64,000 bases of DNA from Micromonospora endolithica (GCF_003626595.1 NZ_RBAK01000007.1:62001-126000); one strand, 5' to 3'. Positions 33,095-42,376 are shown, counted from the first letter of the stretch. The notes: generated by a model from the sequence alone, not told the origin. Numbers and translations: made by a program.

Positions 33095-34783
33095 TCAGTC
33101 GGCGCTGGTGGCCTCGGCCGGCGTACCGGATGAGCCACCGCCACCACGACGGCGCCGGCGGCGGCGCGGCTTCGGCGCCTCGCCCTCGGCGGCGACGGTC
33201 GGGATGTCGCCGGCCTCGGCCGTGACCACCGTGGTCTGCTCGCCGGCGACCGGCTCGCCGGCCCGGCGACGCCGGCGGCGACGCGGTACCCGGGCGCCGT
33301 CCTCACCCTCGGCGTCGGCGGGCGCCTCGGCGTCCGGCCCGGCGCTGGTGGCGTCGTCCCGGCCCCGGCGGCGCTCGCGCCCGCGCCCGTCGCCCCGGCC
33401 CTCGCCACGCCCGTCGCCCCGGCCCTCACCGCGCCGGGCGCCGCGGCCCTCACCGCGCCGCGGCCGGCCACCCAGGTCCTCCTCGACCTCCGCGGACAGC
33501 CCGGCGCGGGTGCGCTCGGCGGTGGGCAGGGTGCCGGTCATCTCGGTGGAGATGCCCAGGTCGGTGTAGAGGTGCGGGGAGGTGTGGTAGGTCTCCAACG
33601 GCTCGGGCATGTCCAGGCCGAGGGTCTTGTCGATGATCCGCCAGCGGGGCATGTCGTCCCAGTCGACGAAGGTCACCGCGACCCCGGTCGCGCCCGCGCG
33701 GCCGGTGCGGCCGATCCGGTGGGTGTAGGTGTCCTGGTCCTCGGGGCAGTCGTAGTTGATGACGTGGGTGACACCACTGACGTCGATGCCCCGGGCCGCC
33801 ACGTCGGTGGCGACCAGCGTGTCGATCTTGCCGGCCCGGAACGCGCGCAGTGCCCGCTCCCGGGCGCCCTGGCCCAGGTCACCGTGCACGGCGGCCACCG
33901 CGAAGCCGCGGAAGTCGAGGTCCTCGGCGACCCGGTCGGCGGCCCGCTTGGTGCGGGTGAAGATCATCGTCAGGCCCCGCCCCTCGGCCTGGAGGATGCG
34001 CGCCACGATCTCGATCTTGTTCATCGAGTGGGTGCGGTATGCCAGCTGCTGGGTCTGCGGCGACGGACCGGTCTCGGCGGTGTGCCCGGCGTGGATGGTC
34101 ACCGGGCGGCGCAGGAAGCGCCGGGACAGCGTGACGATCGGGTCCGGCATGGTGGCCGAGAACAGCATCGTCTGCCGGTCCTCCGGCAGCATCGCCAGGA
34201 TCTTCTCGACGTCGTCGAGGAAGCCCAGGTCGAGCATGCGGTCGGCCTCGTCGAGGACCAGCGCGCGCACCCGGTCGAGCCGCAGGTGCTTCTGCTTCTG
34301 CAGGTCCATCAGCCGGCCCGGGGTGCCGACCAGGATCTCCACGCCCTTGCGCAGGGCGTCGATCTGCGGCTCGTACGCCACCCCGCCGTAGATCGGCAGC
34401 ACCCGCACGCCGCGCGTGCGGCCGGCGGCCTGGAGGTCCTTCGCGACCTGGATGCCCAGCTCGCGGGTGGGGACCACGACGAGTGCCTGCGGCACGCCGT
34501 CACTGCCCTCGGCGGGCGCGAACACCCGCTCCAGCAGCGGTACGCCGAAGCCGAGGGTCTTGCCGGTGCCGGTGGGGGCCTGGCCGATCAGGTCGGTGCC
34601 GCGCAGCGCGATCGGCAGGGCGTATTCCTGGATGGCGAAGGCCCGGGTGATGCCGGACGCGGCCAGCGCGTCCACGGTCTCCTGACGCGCGCCCAGCTCG
34701 GCGAACGTCGGGGCCTCCGGCCGCACCGGAGCGGTGGGGGCCAGTTCCTGGCCGTCCATGAGGTCTTGAGTCAGCTCGCTCAT
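33095..34783 (-). CDS. DEAD-box RNA helicase with basic RG-rich tail
   Basis: The 562-aa RNA helicase shows a Q motif region (AIQEYALPIAL), APTGTGKT, PTRELG, LVLDEADRMLDLGF, the SAT motif, RGIDVSG and HRIGRTGR. From about residue 430 the C-terminus is an Arg/Gly/Glu repeat tail (GRGDGRGEGRG) followed by runs of RRRRR, typical of an RNA-binding extension. The type is RhlE/CshA-like. It corresponds in position to M. tuberculosis Rv3211. Likely role: ribosome assembly or mRNA turnover, especially in the cold. Confidence 0.93.
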   Translation of the reverse strand: MSELTQDLMDGQELAPTAPVRPEAPTFAELGARQETVDALAASGITRAFAIQEYALPIALRGTDLIGQAPTGTGKTLGFGVPLLERVFAPAEGSDGVPQALVVVPTRELGIQVAKDLQAAGRTRGVRVLPIYGGVAYEPQIDALRKGVEILVGTPGRLMDLQKQKHLRLDRVRALVLDEADRMLDLGFLDDVEKILAMLPEDRQTMLFSATMPDPIVTLSRRFLRRPVTIHAGHTAETGPSPQTQQLAYRTHSMNKIEIVARILQAEGRGLTMIFTRTKRAADRVAEDLDFRGFAVAAVHGDLGQGARERALRAFRAGKIDTLVATDVAARGIDVSGVTHVINYDCPEDQDTYTHRIGRTGRAGATGVAVTFVDWDDMPRWRIIDKTLGLDMPEPLETYHTSPHLYTDLGISTEMTGTLPTAERTRAGLSAEVEEDLGGRPRRGEGRGARRGEGRGDGRGEGRGDGRGRERRRGRDDATSAGPDAEAPADAEGEDGARVPRRRRRRRAGEPVAGEQTTVVTAEAGDIPTVAAEGEAPKPRRRRRRRGGGGSSGTPAEATSAD

Positions 34784-35022
34784 ATGGATTTGGGGGTGCC
34801 TCTCGTGGGTGCGCCCCGTTGATCCTCAGGGCGCTGTCGGGTATGGCGCGGGCCACACGGTCGGCGGCAAGACTGCCGAGCCGGACCGGGCCGCACGCGC
34901 ACCGCGGGGAACGTCGACCGGGTCGAACATCGGTCGGTGCCCACGGCAACTGCTCCAGTCTACCTGAACCCGCCGGTCAACGCCCCGATTCCCGATCGGG
35001 GTCCGTGTCCAGGGTCCGGCGT

Positions 35023-35038
35023 TGTGACCTGGGTCACT
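35023..35038. promoter_or_regulatory. CRP-like palindrome
   Basis: TGTGACCTGGGTCACT matches the CRP/GlxR site pattern TGTGA-n6-TCACA in 9 of 10 fixed positions. The core GTGACC/GGTCAC is a perfect inverted repeat. It is centred about 45 bp upstream of the MiaE-like gene and 250 bp from the divergent helicase gene. A further 7-bp palindrome (CCCCGAT/ATCGGGG) is at 34983-35001. A CRP-family regulator is the first candidate; there is no direct evidence. Confidence 0.45.
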
Positions 35039-35063
35039 TTCATGCTCCGGTCCGGTTCGGCGG

Positions 35064-35069
35064 TAGCCT
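35064..35069 (+). promoter_or_regulatory. Putative -10 box of a leaderless promoter
   Basis: TAGCCT ends 6 nt before ATG 35076. There is no Shine-Dalgarno sequence. The CRP-like palindrome upstream overlaps the expected -35 region. Confidence 0.5.
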
Positions 35070-35075
35070 GCGCAG

Positions 35076-35753
35076 ATGTCCGTCCCCACCCCGTCCGAAC
35101 CCACCACCGACATCCCGCCCACGCACGCCGTGGTCGACCTGCTGGGCCTGGTGGCCCTCGGGGAGCTGCTCGCGTTCGAGCGGATGGCCGCCGACGCCCG
35201 ACTCGCCCCCGACCTGCGCCGCCGGGCCGCCCTCGGTGAGATGGCCGCCGCCGAGATCGGCAACTACCGCCGGCTGGCCGCCCGGATCGCCGCGCTGGGT
35301 GCGCTGCCCGACGACGCCATGGCTCGCTACGTCACGCCGCTGCAGGCGTACCACGACTCGACCGAGCCGCGGGACTGGGCCGAGGCGGTCACCAAGGCGT
35401 ACGTCGGGGACGGCATCACCGACGACTTCCTCCGGGAGATCGCCGGCGCCCTCGCCGAGCCGGACCGTCGGCTGGTGCTCGACGTGCTGCACGAGTCCCG
35501 GTACGCCGACTTCGCCGCCACCGAGATCCGGATCGCCGTCGAGGCGGACCCCCGGGTGGCCGACCGGCTGTCGATGTGGGCCCGGCGGCTGGTCGGCGAG
35601 GCGCTGTCCCAGGCCGGCCGGGTCGCCTCCGCGGACCGCGGGGCGCTCACCGCGCTGACCGGGCCGGGCGAGCAGGTGGACGTGCCGGGACTGTTCCGCC
35701 GGCTGACCGCGGCGCACACCGCGCGGATGGCCGCCGTCGGCCTGAACAACTGA
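35076..35753 (+). CDS. Ferritin-like fold protein (MiaE-like)
   Basis: The 225-aa all-helical protein has carboxylate/His residues spaced as in di-iron ferritin-like proteins: LGELLAFERM (Glu), GEMAAAEIGNYRRLA (ExxY-type), and DVLHESRYADFAATEI. It belongs to the actinobacterial family usually named MiaE-like (tRNA hydroxylase fold), the counterpart of Rv3210c. Hydroxylation of tRNA is not demonstrated for this group. It is divergent from the DEAD-box helicase, as in mycobacteria. Confidence 0.82.
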   Translation: MSVPTPSEPTTDIPPTHAVVDLLGLVALGELLAFERMAADARLAPDLRRRAALGEMAAAEIGNYRRLAARIAALGALPDDAMARYVTPLQAYHDSTEPRDWAEAVTKAYVGDGITDDFLREIAGALAEPDRRLVLDVLHESRYADFAATEIRIAVEADPRVADRLSMWARRLVGEALSQAGRVASADRGALTALTGPGEQVDVPGLFRRLTAAHTARMAAVGLNN

Positions 35754-35811
35754 TGCCGGCGTACCGATGGGGCCGGTGCGGTGCACCAGCCCCGCCGGTA
35801 CGCGCGGGACG

Positions 35812-36039
35812 TCAGCGGACGGTGAAACCGACCGCCCGCGGGGACGCCTCGGCGATCTCCACGTACGCCACCTTGTCGACCGGCACGATGATCCGCCGGC
35901 CCTTCTCGTCGGTGAGGGAGAGCGTCCCGCTGCCGTTGGCGAAGGCGTCGGTCACGGCCTGCTCGATCTCGGCCGGCGACTGCGCGCTCTCCAGAACCAG
36001 CTCGCGCGGCGCGTACTGCACGCCGATCTTGACCTCCAC
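35812..36039 (-). CDS. DUF3107 protein
   Basis: The 75-aa protein starts with MEVKIGVQYAPRELVLES and has IIVPVDKVAYVEIAEASPRAVGF, the full length of the DUF3107 family (M. tuberculosis Rv3208A/TB9.4). The GTG start has GAGGAGG just upstream. It lies 64 bp after the TetR gene on the same strand, the conserved pairing, so it is probably co-transcribed with it. Function is unknown. Confidence 0.9.
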   Translation of the reverse strand: MEVKIGVQYAPRELVLESAQSPAEIEQAVTDAFANGSGTLSLTDEKGRRIIVPVDKVAYVEIAEASPRAVGFTVR

Positions 36040-36103
36040 GCTGCCTCCTCAACTGGGGCGAATGAGCCGCCCTGCGAAGGCTATCCGATCACCGGGGCGG
36101 CGG

Positions 36104-36742
36104 TCAGGCTGACTCACCCTGGAGGGGGAAGCTCGCGATGCCTCGCCAGGAGAGCGCCGCCACCAGTGCCTCGGCCTCGGCCTTCGGCACCTGCCGCCCG
36201 CCCGCGAGCCAGAACTGCGCCGCCGTCTCGGCCGCGCCGACCAGCCCGGAGGCGAGCAACTCGGCGTGTGCCCGGCTGACGCCGGTGTCCGAGATGATGG
36301 TGTCGGTGATCGCCGCGATGCAGCCCTGCTCGACCCGCTCGACGCGCTGCCGCACCGCCGGGTCGTTGCGCAGGTCGGACTCGAAGACCAGGCGGAACGC
36401 CTCGCTCTCGTGGTCGACGAAGTCGAAGTACGCCCGCACCGACGCGCCGACCCGCTCCTTGTTGTCGTCGGTCTCCCGCATCGCGTCGTGCACCTTCGCC
36501 ACGATCGCGTCGCAGTGCGTGTCGAGCAGCGCCAGGTAGAGCTCCATCTTGCCCGGGAAGTGCTGGTAGAGCACCGGCTTGGAAACCCCGGCCCGCTCGG
36601 CGATGTCGTCCATCGCGGCCGCGTGGTAGCCCTGCGCGACGAACACCTCCTGCGCCGCGGCGAGCAACTGCTTGCGGCGCGCGGAACGGGGCAGGCGGGT
36701 GGGCCTGCCGGCGGTCTGAGCACCGTTCCCCACAGCCGTCAT
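36104..36742 (-). CDS. TetR-family transcriptional regulator
   Basis: The 212-aa protein has the HTH MDDIAERAGVSKPVLYQHFPG near residues 40-65 and a ligand-binding helical C-terminal domain (SEAFRLVFESDLRND, HAELLASGLVGAAETAAQFW). It corresponds to Rv3208. GGAGG lies 5 nt before ATG 36742. It is divergent from the long Pro-rich gene, with TAGCCT at 36858-36863 a possible -10 for the latter. The ligand is unknown. Confidence 0.92.
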   Translation of the reverse strand: MTAVGNGAQTAGRPTRLPRSARRKQLLAAAQEVFVAQGYHAAAMDDIAERAGVSKPVLYQHFPGKMELYLALLDTHCDAIVAKVHDAMRETDDNKERVGASVRAYFDFVDHESEAFRLVFESDLRNDPAVRQRVERVEQGCIAAITDTIISDTGVSRAHAELLASGLVGAAETAAQFWLAGGRQVPKAEAEALVAALSWRGIASFPLQGESA

Positions 36743-36889
36743 GGGAACCTCCGAGTTTCCTTGGTACGAGCCGGCATTTCACCCGAACCGGTCCGGGTCT
36801 GGAGCCCGTCGCGGAATTGGCCCGCCGCTGTAACTTATCGCCACTGTCACCACACGGTAGCCTCAGCGGGGGCGACCAAGGAGCGCGCG

Positions 36890-39800
36890 GTGAGTGAAGC
36901 AGGGCAACCCGGAGCCGCCACCCCGGGAGAGCACGGTGACGGCACGGGTCCGCAGGACGACCTGGCCCGTTCCGGCGACGGGTGGGCGCCCTCGGTGGCC
37001 GGCGGTTGGCCCCGGCTCGGGGACCGACCCGCGCCGCGCGACTCGGCCTCGGGGTGGTCCACCCCCGATCCGCACGGGGGATGGGGCACCGCATCGTCAC
37101 GAAACGGTGACCTTCCGTCACCGTTTCCCGCCACTGCCGGAGATTCCGAGCCCCCGGCCCGGGCAAACGGCCACCGCACGAACGGCGTCACGCACTCCGA
37201 TCTGCCGGCCGGCCGGCCCACGCCGGTGAGCGCACCCCCGGTGCCGTTCGGCGAGGCGCGTCGCGAGACCGACGGCGACCGGTTGGTCGTTCCGGCGCAG
37301 CGTCCCGCGCCCGACGCCGAGCAACAGCCCGGACCTGTCGCCGGGCCGGAGTCCGGCCCGACGCGGCACGCCTCCGACGACCGGCCCTCCCGTCCACGCT
37401 GGGCGGATTCCGGCCCCCCGACGTCCGCGCCCCCCGCCATGCACGTGCCGCCGGTCGGTACCGCGGCCAGCGGCTTCGAGGTTCCGCCCGGGTTCCACGC
37501 GCCCACGGTCGACCGGGCCGCGGCACAGTCGCCGGCCGGCGGCGAAGCGCGGTGGGACGACCCGTACGCCGTGCCACCGGCGGTGGCCTACCGTTCCGCG
37601 CCCGACAACCGGACCTACGCGTCACCCGGCGACCGTCCGGACCGCGCGCCGGTCCCCGACCGGCCCGACGCCGGTCGCGACCAGGGTGACCGACCCCCCA
37701 CCGCGCAGGACCCGGGGGACCGACCCACCGCCGGTCGAGCCGTGCGCGACCGGGAGGCCGACGGCCGGCCCTCGCCGGTTCGCGCGCTCGGTGCCGAACT
37801 CCCGCCGGCCGAACGCGCCGCCGGTGCGGACCTGCCGCCGACCGAGCGGCCCGTCGAGCGCGGCTGGGCCCCCGTCGACCGTCCCCTCGCCGACCAGCCC
37901 TTCCCGCCCGACCTCGACCGGGTCGGGGCCACCGACCGGGCCGCCGGCCGTCGTGCCTTCGCGGCCGATGCCGACCGGGCCGGAGCCGCCGGTCGTCCCT
38001 TCGCGACGGACGCCGACCGGGCCGGGGCTGCCGACCGGGCCGCCGGTCGTCCCTTCGCGACCGACGCCGACGGGGCCGGGGCCGCCGATGCCGGCCGGGC
38101 CGGAACCGCCGACCGTGCCCGCGGCCCGGAGCCGACGGCCGCCGACCCACCGGGCGTCTCGGACCGGTCCGGTCCCGAGCGACCGGGCCCGGAGCGGCCC
38201 GGCCCCGACCGGCCACGTTCGGAGCGGTCCGGTTCCGAGCGGTCCACCGCCGGCCGGCCCGCGACCGAGCGGGGACGCGCCTGGTCCGACGGGAGTGACG
38301 AGCGGGACCACCCCCGGTATGCCGGGATTCGGGACGCCGGGGCCGACCGGCCGACCGGGCCGGTCGCCGACGAGCGGCCCGGGATCACCGAGCCGGACTG
38401 GTCCGGTCCCAACTGGAACCGTCCGAGCTGGGGCAGCCCCTGGGCACCGCCGTGGGCCCGGGACGAGATCGCCCTGTCCGGCCACGACGAGGCCGAGCCC
38501 GCCGGGCACGGCACGCGACCGGATCCGGGGTTCACCGAGGGAGGTGCGCGTCCGGACCGGCGGCCCACCTGGGCCGGCGAGCCGGACCGCCCGTACGACC
38601 CGAGCCGCGCCGAGCCCGACCGCCGCTACCCGACCCAGCCGTACGAGCCGGTGCGTGCCGGTTCGGCGGCTCGCCCGACGTACGAACCGCCCGCCGCCCC
38701 GACCGACCGGCCCGCCTGGGCCCTCGGGCGACCCGCGAGCGCGCCTCCGGCTCCGTCCGCGCCCGAGGTCCCGCCGCCCGGTCCCGAGCCCGTCGCGGGC
38801 GAGCCGAACTCAGGAGCCGTCCGTCCATTCCGGCTGCGCCCGGTCAGCGCCGCCCCCGCTGCGGAGACCTCGACCGAGCCACCGAGCCCCACCGGTCCCG
38901 CGATCACCCCCGCCACGAGTGGGGCCGCCCGCCGCGACCGCACCCCCTTCGCGCCCGTACCGACGAGCGCACCCCCCTATGCGGCCCGCCGATCCGCCCC
39001 GGACCCGGTCCCCACGGCCGAGCCGGCCGACGGCGACGGCCTGCCGGACGATACGTCGGCGGTCTTGCCGCAGCGCGTCCCCGCCGAACCGGACGTGCCC
39101 GTAGTGCCGGAGCCGCCAGCCGTGGAGCCACCCGCCGAAACCCCGGAACTCGCCCGGATCGCCAAGCACCTGCGCCGCGAGGACGAGCCCGCACCGCTGC
39201 GGGAGCGCCCGGAGGGCTTCGACGTCGACGCGATCCTCACCGCCGTGCGGGGGGTCGACGGGGTCCGGGACGCGGAGCTGCGCCGTACCCCCGCGGGAGC
39301 GCACAGCCTGCGCCTGGACCTCTCCGACGGAGCCGACCCGGCCGAGGTGAGCCGCCAGGTCGCCCGCCTGCTCCAGGAGCGGATGGGTCTGGCCGCCGCG
39401 CCGCGTGACCTGTCCGGTCCGCCGACCGCGCCGGTGCGCCGCCGCTCCGCCGAGCCGCAGGGTGCCGAGGCCCGTTCCGTGACGACCCGCGACCTCGCCG
39501 CGCCGTCCGCCCCGGGAAGTCGGGCGCCGGGCGGCCGGCCGGAGACACTGCCGGCGAGAGCGGAGCCGCGGGATCCGGCACCGGCGGAGGCGCCGCGCCG
39601 GCGTCGGCAGTACACCAACCCGCCGCACCGGGGCCGGGCCAGCGTCGAGGAGCCGGGTTCGGTCTCGACCGCCCCGCTGGGCACGCCGCCCGGCAGCCCG
39701 GTGACCCTCGGTACGTCGTACTCCGGTGGGCAGGTCACCACGACGGAGACCGCGCCCTCCCGCCCGCTGGACACCGGCGGCGCGCCGGGGCCCCGGGTGG

Positions 39801-40186
39801 TGATCGACCACGTCCAGGTGAGCACCTTCGGCCTGGACGCCACCGTGGAGGTACGCCTGATGGCGGGCGCGCGTGCCGCCGCCGGGCACTCCACCGGGCC
39901 GGCGGTCGACGGCTACGTGCTGCGGCTCTGCGCGGTCGCCGCCGCGGCGGCGGTCGACGAACTGTTGCGCGGCGCGGAGCCGGAATCCGGCCGGTGCTTC
40001 GTCGAGCACGCGGCCGTGGTGCCGTTCGGCAACTGCGAGGTGGCCACCGTGGTGGTCCTGCTGATCTGCGACGGCTGGGTCGAGCAGCTCGCCGGTTCCG
40101 CGCTGGTCGCCGGTGACCCCCGGCAGGCCGTGGTGCGGGCCACCCTCGCGGCGATCAACCGCCGGCTCGAGGCACTGCTGGCCTGA
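36890..40186 (+). CDS. Very long low-complexity protein with small folded C-terminal domain
   Basis: GTG 36890 is set by AAGGAG 6 nt upstream. The 1098-aa product is mostly Pro/Asp/Arg/Ala/Gly-rich and likely disordered. Around residues 340-410 it has degenerate repeats of the RPFATDADRAGAADR type. Two folded parts are visible: about 770-830 (FDVDAILTAVRGVDGV, ADPAEVSRQVARLLQERMG) and the last 130 residues (VVIDHVQVSTFGLDATVEV, GYVLRLCAVAAAAAVDELL, VVPFGNCEVATVVVLL). The latter look like alpha/beta domains with a repeated Val-rich strand. No family was recognised. The base composition is even more GC-biased than the neighbours. The region sits where mycobacteria have short genes. Confidence 0.7.
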   Translation: MSEAGQPGAATPGEHGDGTGPQDDLARSGDGWAPSVAGGWPRLGDRPAPRDSASGWSTPDPHGGWGTASSRNGDLPSPFPATAGDSEPPARANGHRTNGVTHSDLPAGRPTPVSAPPVPFGEARRETDGDRLVVPAQRPAPDAEQQPGPVAGPESGPTRHASDDRPSRPRWADSGPPTSAPPAMHVPPVGTAASGFEVPPGFHAPTVDRAAAQSPAGGEARWDDPYAVPPAVAYRSAPDNRTYASPGDRPDRAPVPDRPDAGRDQGDRPPTAQDPGDRPTAGRAVRDREADGRPSPVRALGAELPPAERAAGADLPPTERPVERGWAPVDRPLADQPFPPDLDRVGATDRAAGRRAFAADADRAGAAGRPFATDADRAGAADRAAGRPFATDADGAGAADAGRAGTADRARGPEPTAADPPGVSDRSGPERPGPERPGPDRPRSERSGSERSTAGRPATERGRAWSDGSDERDHPRYAGIRDAGADRPTGPVADERPGITEPDWSGPNWNRPSWGSPWAPPWARDEIALSGHDEAEPAGHGTRPDPGFTEGGARPDRRPTWAGEPDRPYDPSRAEPDRRYPTQPYEPVRAGSAARPTYEPPAAPTDRPAWALGRPASAPPAPSAPEVPPPGPEPVAGEPNSGAVRPFRLRPVSAAPAAETSTEPPSPTGPAITPATSGAARRDRTPFAPVPTSAPPYAARRSAPDPVPTAEPADGDGLPDDTSAVLPQRVPAEPDVPVVPEPPAVEPPAETPELARIAKHLRREDEPAPLRERPEGFDVDAILTAVRGVDGVRDAELRRTPAGAHSLRLDLSDGADPAEVSRQVARLLQERMGLAAAPRDLSGPPTAPVRRRSAEPQGAEARSVTTRDLAAPSAPGSRAPGGRPETLPARAEPRDPAPAEAPRRRRQYTNPPHRGRASVEEPGSVSTAPLGTPPGSPVTLGTSYSGGQVTTTETAPSRPLDTGGAPGPRVVIDHVQVSTFGLDATVEVRLMAGARAAAGHSTGPAVDGYVLRLCAVAAAAAVDELLRGAEPESGRCFVEHAAVVPFGNCEVATVVVLLICDGWVEQLAGSALVAGDPRQAVVRATLAAINRRLEALLA

Positions 40187-40259
40187 AGGGGCCGTCCGGG
40201 CGCGGTGGTGTGGGTCGCACCGGGCTGCCGCGTGACGCGGGTCCGGGCAGACTGGAACC

Positions 40260-41234
40260 ATGAAGCGCGCCACCCTCTGGCCGGACCACCTGCTCCCCGA
40301 GCACTCCGTGCCACCGCCCTGGCCGGGTCGGGAGGTACGCCTCGACGGCACGGTCACCTACGTGCGGGACACGCCGGCGACCGCGCCGGACGCGGAGCCG
40401 GCGTTGTACGTGCACGGTCTCGGCGGGTCGTCGCAGAACTGGACCGACCTGGCCGGGCTGCTCGCCCATCGACTGGACGGTCAGGCCATCGACCTGCCGG
40501 GCTTCGGGCGCAGCGAACCGGGCCACCGCTACACGATCCCGGCGTTCGCCCAGCGGGTGATCCGGTGGATCGAGTACGCCGACCGGGGGCCGGTGCACCT
40601 GTTCGGCAACTCGCTCGGCGGCGCGATCTCGGTGCACGTGGCGGGAGTACGACCGGACCTGGTCCGGACGCTGACCCTGGTCTCGCCGGCCCTGCCGTTC
40701 CTCGCCTTCCACCGCTCGTTGCAGGGCCGGATGCTGCCGCTGCTGGCGATCCCCCGGGCCGAGCGGCTGGCCGCCTGGCGGCTGGCGCAGTTGGCGCCCG
40801 AGGTGATGGCGCAGCAGGCGATGGAGGCGTGCGTCGCCGATCTCAGCCGGATCAGCGAGCAGCGCCGGCGGGAGGCGCTGGAAGAGATCCGGGTGCGGTA
40901 CGAGGCCGCGCACTACGCCGCCGCGTACGTCCGGACGTTCCGCGGTCTCGTCTCCAGCTTCCTGCGTTCGTACCTTCCCGGCTCGGGGTCGCTGTGGCGG
41001 CTCGCCGCCGCGATCCGGGCACCCACGTTGGTGGTCGGCGGGCGGCGCGACCGGTTGGTGGACGTCCGGGTGGCGCCGCAGACCGCCCGGATGATCCCGG
41101 ACAGCCGGCTGATGATGCTCGACGGCGTCGGCCACGTGGCCCAGTTGGAGGTTCCGCGCCTGGTGGCGCGGGCGGTGCTGGCCCTGCTCGCCGAAACGGA
41201 GGACACCGCGCAGCGGCCCGACATGGCAGGCTGA
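40260..41234 (+). CDS. Alpha/beta-hydrolase
   Basis: The 324-aa protein has an alpha/beta-hydrolase fold: oxyanion region LYVHGLGGSSQNW, nucleophile elbow GNSLGGAIS (Ser), a late Asp in VGGRRDRLVDVRV and His in LDGVGHVAQLEVP. These form a complete catalytic triad. The substrate is unknown (esterase, lipase or epoxide-hydrolase-like). A CAGACT hexamer 6 nt before ATG 40260 and no ribosome-binding site suggest a leaderless start. It lies 73 bp after the long low-complexity gene and 5 bp before the first DUF3152 gene. Confidence 0.87.
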   Translation: MKRATLWPDHLLPEHSVPPPWPGREVRLDGTVTYVRDTPATAPDAEPALYVHGLGGSSQNWTDLAGLLAHRLDGQAIDLPGFGRSEPGHRYTIPAFAQRVIRWIEYADRGPVHLFGNSLGGAISVHVAGVRPDLVRTLTLVSPALPFLAFHRSLQGRMLPLLAIPRAERLAAWRLAQLAPEVMAQQAMEACVADLSRISEQRRREALEEIRVRYEAAHYAAAYVRTFRGLVSSFLRSYLPGSGSLWRLAAAIRAPTLVVGGRRDRLVDVRVAPQTARMIPDSRLMMLDGVGHVAQLEVPRLVARAVLALLAETEDTAQRPDMAG

Positions 41235-41239
41235 GCGGG

Positions 41240-42256
41240 ATGTCCATCTCTCACCGCCGGGTCGACGGCCCCTCTCCCGCACCCCGTTCCGACCACCGGG
41301 CCGCCCCCGCCGACCGGGTCGCGCCGCGCTCCGGTGACCGTGCCGACCGGGTCGCGCCGCGTTCCGGTGACCGGGTGGGGCGGGCGGGCCGGTCGAGCGG
41401 TGCGCCGGCCCAGGCTCGCCACGGGCGGCACCGGCGGACCGGGCGGGGGCGGCGGCACGTCCTCGAACTGGTCGTGCTGGTCCTGGCGATCGGCGCGGCG
41501 GTGGCGGTGGTCGCCGACCGGCGCGGTGCCCACGTCGGGGCCGAGGTGCTCGCGACCGGGCCGCAGGCCCCGGCGTTGACGCAGGCCACTCCGTCGGCCG
41601 TGCCGTCGGCCGCCCCGTCGGCGTCGGTGTCCCCGTCGGCGCCCCCGGTGCTGTCCCTGCCGGGGCCGGTGCCGTCGTCGGGGCGGGGCACGTTCTCCTA
41701 CGACGACCGGGTCGGGCCGGTCCTCGGTGTCTCCGGTGCGCTGCGCCGCTACCGGGTGGCGGTGGAACAGGGCGCGAACGAGGACATCTCCGGTTTCGCG
41801 GCGGCCGTCGAGACCGCGCTGACCGGGCCGGGCAGCTGGGTGGACAGCCGCCGGCTCCGGTTGCAGGAGGTCGGTCCCGGTGCGTCGGCGGACTTCACCG
41901 TCTACCTCGCCACCGCCCGTACGGCGGGCCGGATGTGTGCCGCCGGCGGCGTGGACATCCGGGTCGGGGGCCGGCCGTACACGTCGTGCCGGGCGCCCGG
42001 CAAGGTGATCATCAACCTGGAGCGCTGGCGGCGGTCGGTGCCGCACTACGTCGCGGCCGAGGTGCCGCTGTCGGTCTACCGGACGTACGTGGTGAACCAC
42101 GAGGTCGGGCACCAGTTGGGCAACCGGCACGAGCGTTGCCCGGGCCGGGGTCGGCCGGCGCCGGTGATGATGCAGCAGACGCTCTTCCTCGACGGCTGCG
42201 TGGCCAACCCCTGGCCGTACCGCGACGGCCGTCGGTACGCGGGGCCCCCGCTCTGA
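41240..42256 (+). CDS. DUF3152 membrane-anchored metzincin-like protein, copy 1
   Basis: The 338-aa protein has a basic/Pro-rich cytosolic N-terminus, one TM (LELVVLVLAIGAAVAVVA) and a Ser/Pro linker. The extracytoplasmic DUF3152 domain contains HEVGHQLGNRH at 287-297, an exact HExxHxxGxxH metzincin zinc motif, with conserved Cys before and after (SCRAPG, RCPG, DGCVANPWPY). Proteolysis is plausible but DUF3152 has no known activity. Corresponds to Rv3207c. The start is 5 bp after the hydrolase stop. Confidence 0.88.
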   Translation: MSISHRRVDGPSPAPRSDHRAAPADRVAPRSGDRADRVAPRSGDRVGRAGRSSGAPAQARHGRHRRTGRGRRHVLELVVLVLAIGAAVAVVADRRGAHVGAEVLATGPQAPALTQATPSAVPSAAPSASVSPSAPPVLSLPGPVPSSGRGTFSYDDRVGPVLGVSGALRRYRVAVEQGANEDISGFAAAVETALTGPGSWVDSRRLRLQEVGPGASADFTVYLATARTAGRMCAAGGVDIRVGGRPYTSCRAPGKVIINLERWRRSVPHYVAAEVPLSVYRTYVVNHEVGHQLGNRHERCPGRGRPAPVMMQQTLFLDGCVANPWPYRDGRRYAGPPL

Positions 42257-42376
42257 CCAGCGATAATCACGCGAAAAAGTTCGATAGTCGCATTTAGGGA
42301 TAATGCTCGCATAATTCGCCGACCGTTTCACACGTAAAGGAAGCGAATTGCCCGATTAATCTGCCAGGCTGGATCC
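42257..42376 (+). promoter_or_regulatory. AT-rich intergenic segment between the two DUF3152 genes
   Basis: This 120-bp stretch is far richer in A+T than anything else in the window (runs such as GCGAAAAAGTTCG, GGATAATGC, GCATAATTCG). It contains several possible -10 hexamers (GATAAT), and CAGGCT at 42365-42370 ends 6 nt before the next ATG. It could be a promoter region or a binding site for an AT-preferring nucleoid protein. Confidence 0.4.

Noticed and set aside
33361..33480. CRISPR-like short repeats
   Set aside because: The GCCCCGGCCCTC-type repeats encode the RG-rich tail of the DEAD-box helicase; there are no spacers of uniform length.
37900..38120. Tandem DNA repeats as a regulatory array
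   Set aside because: They lie in frame inside the long low-complexity protein and translate to degenerate Asp-Arg-Ala-Gly repeats.
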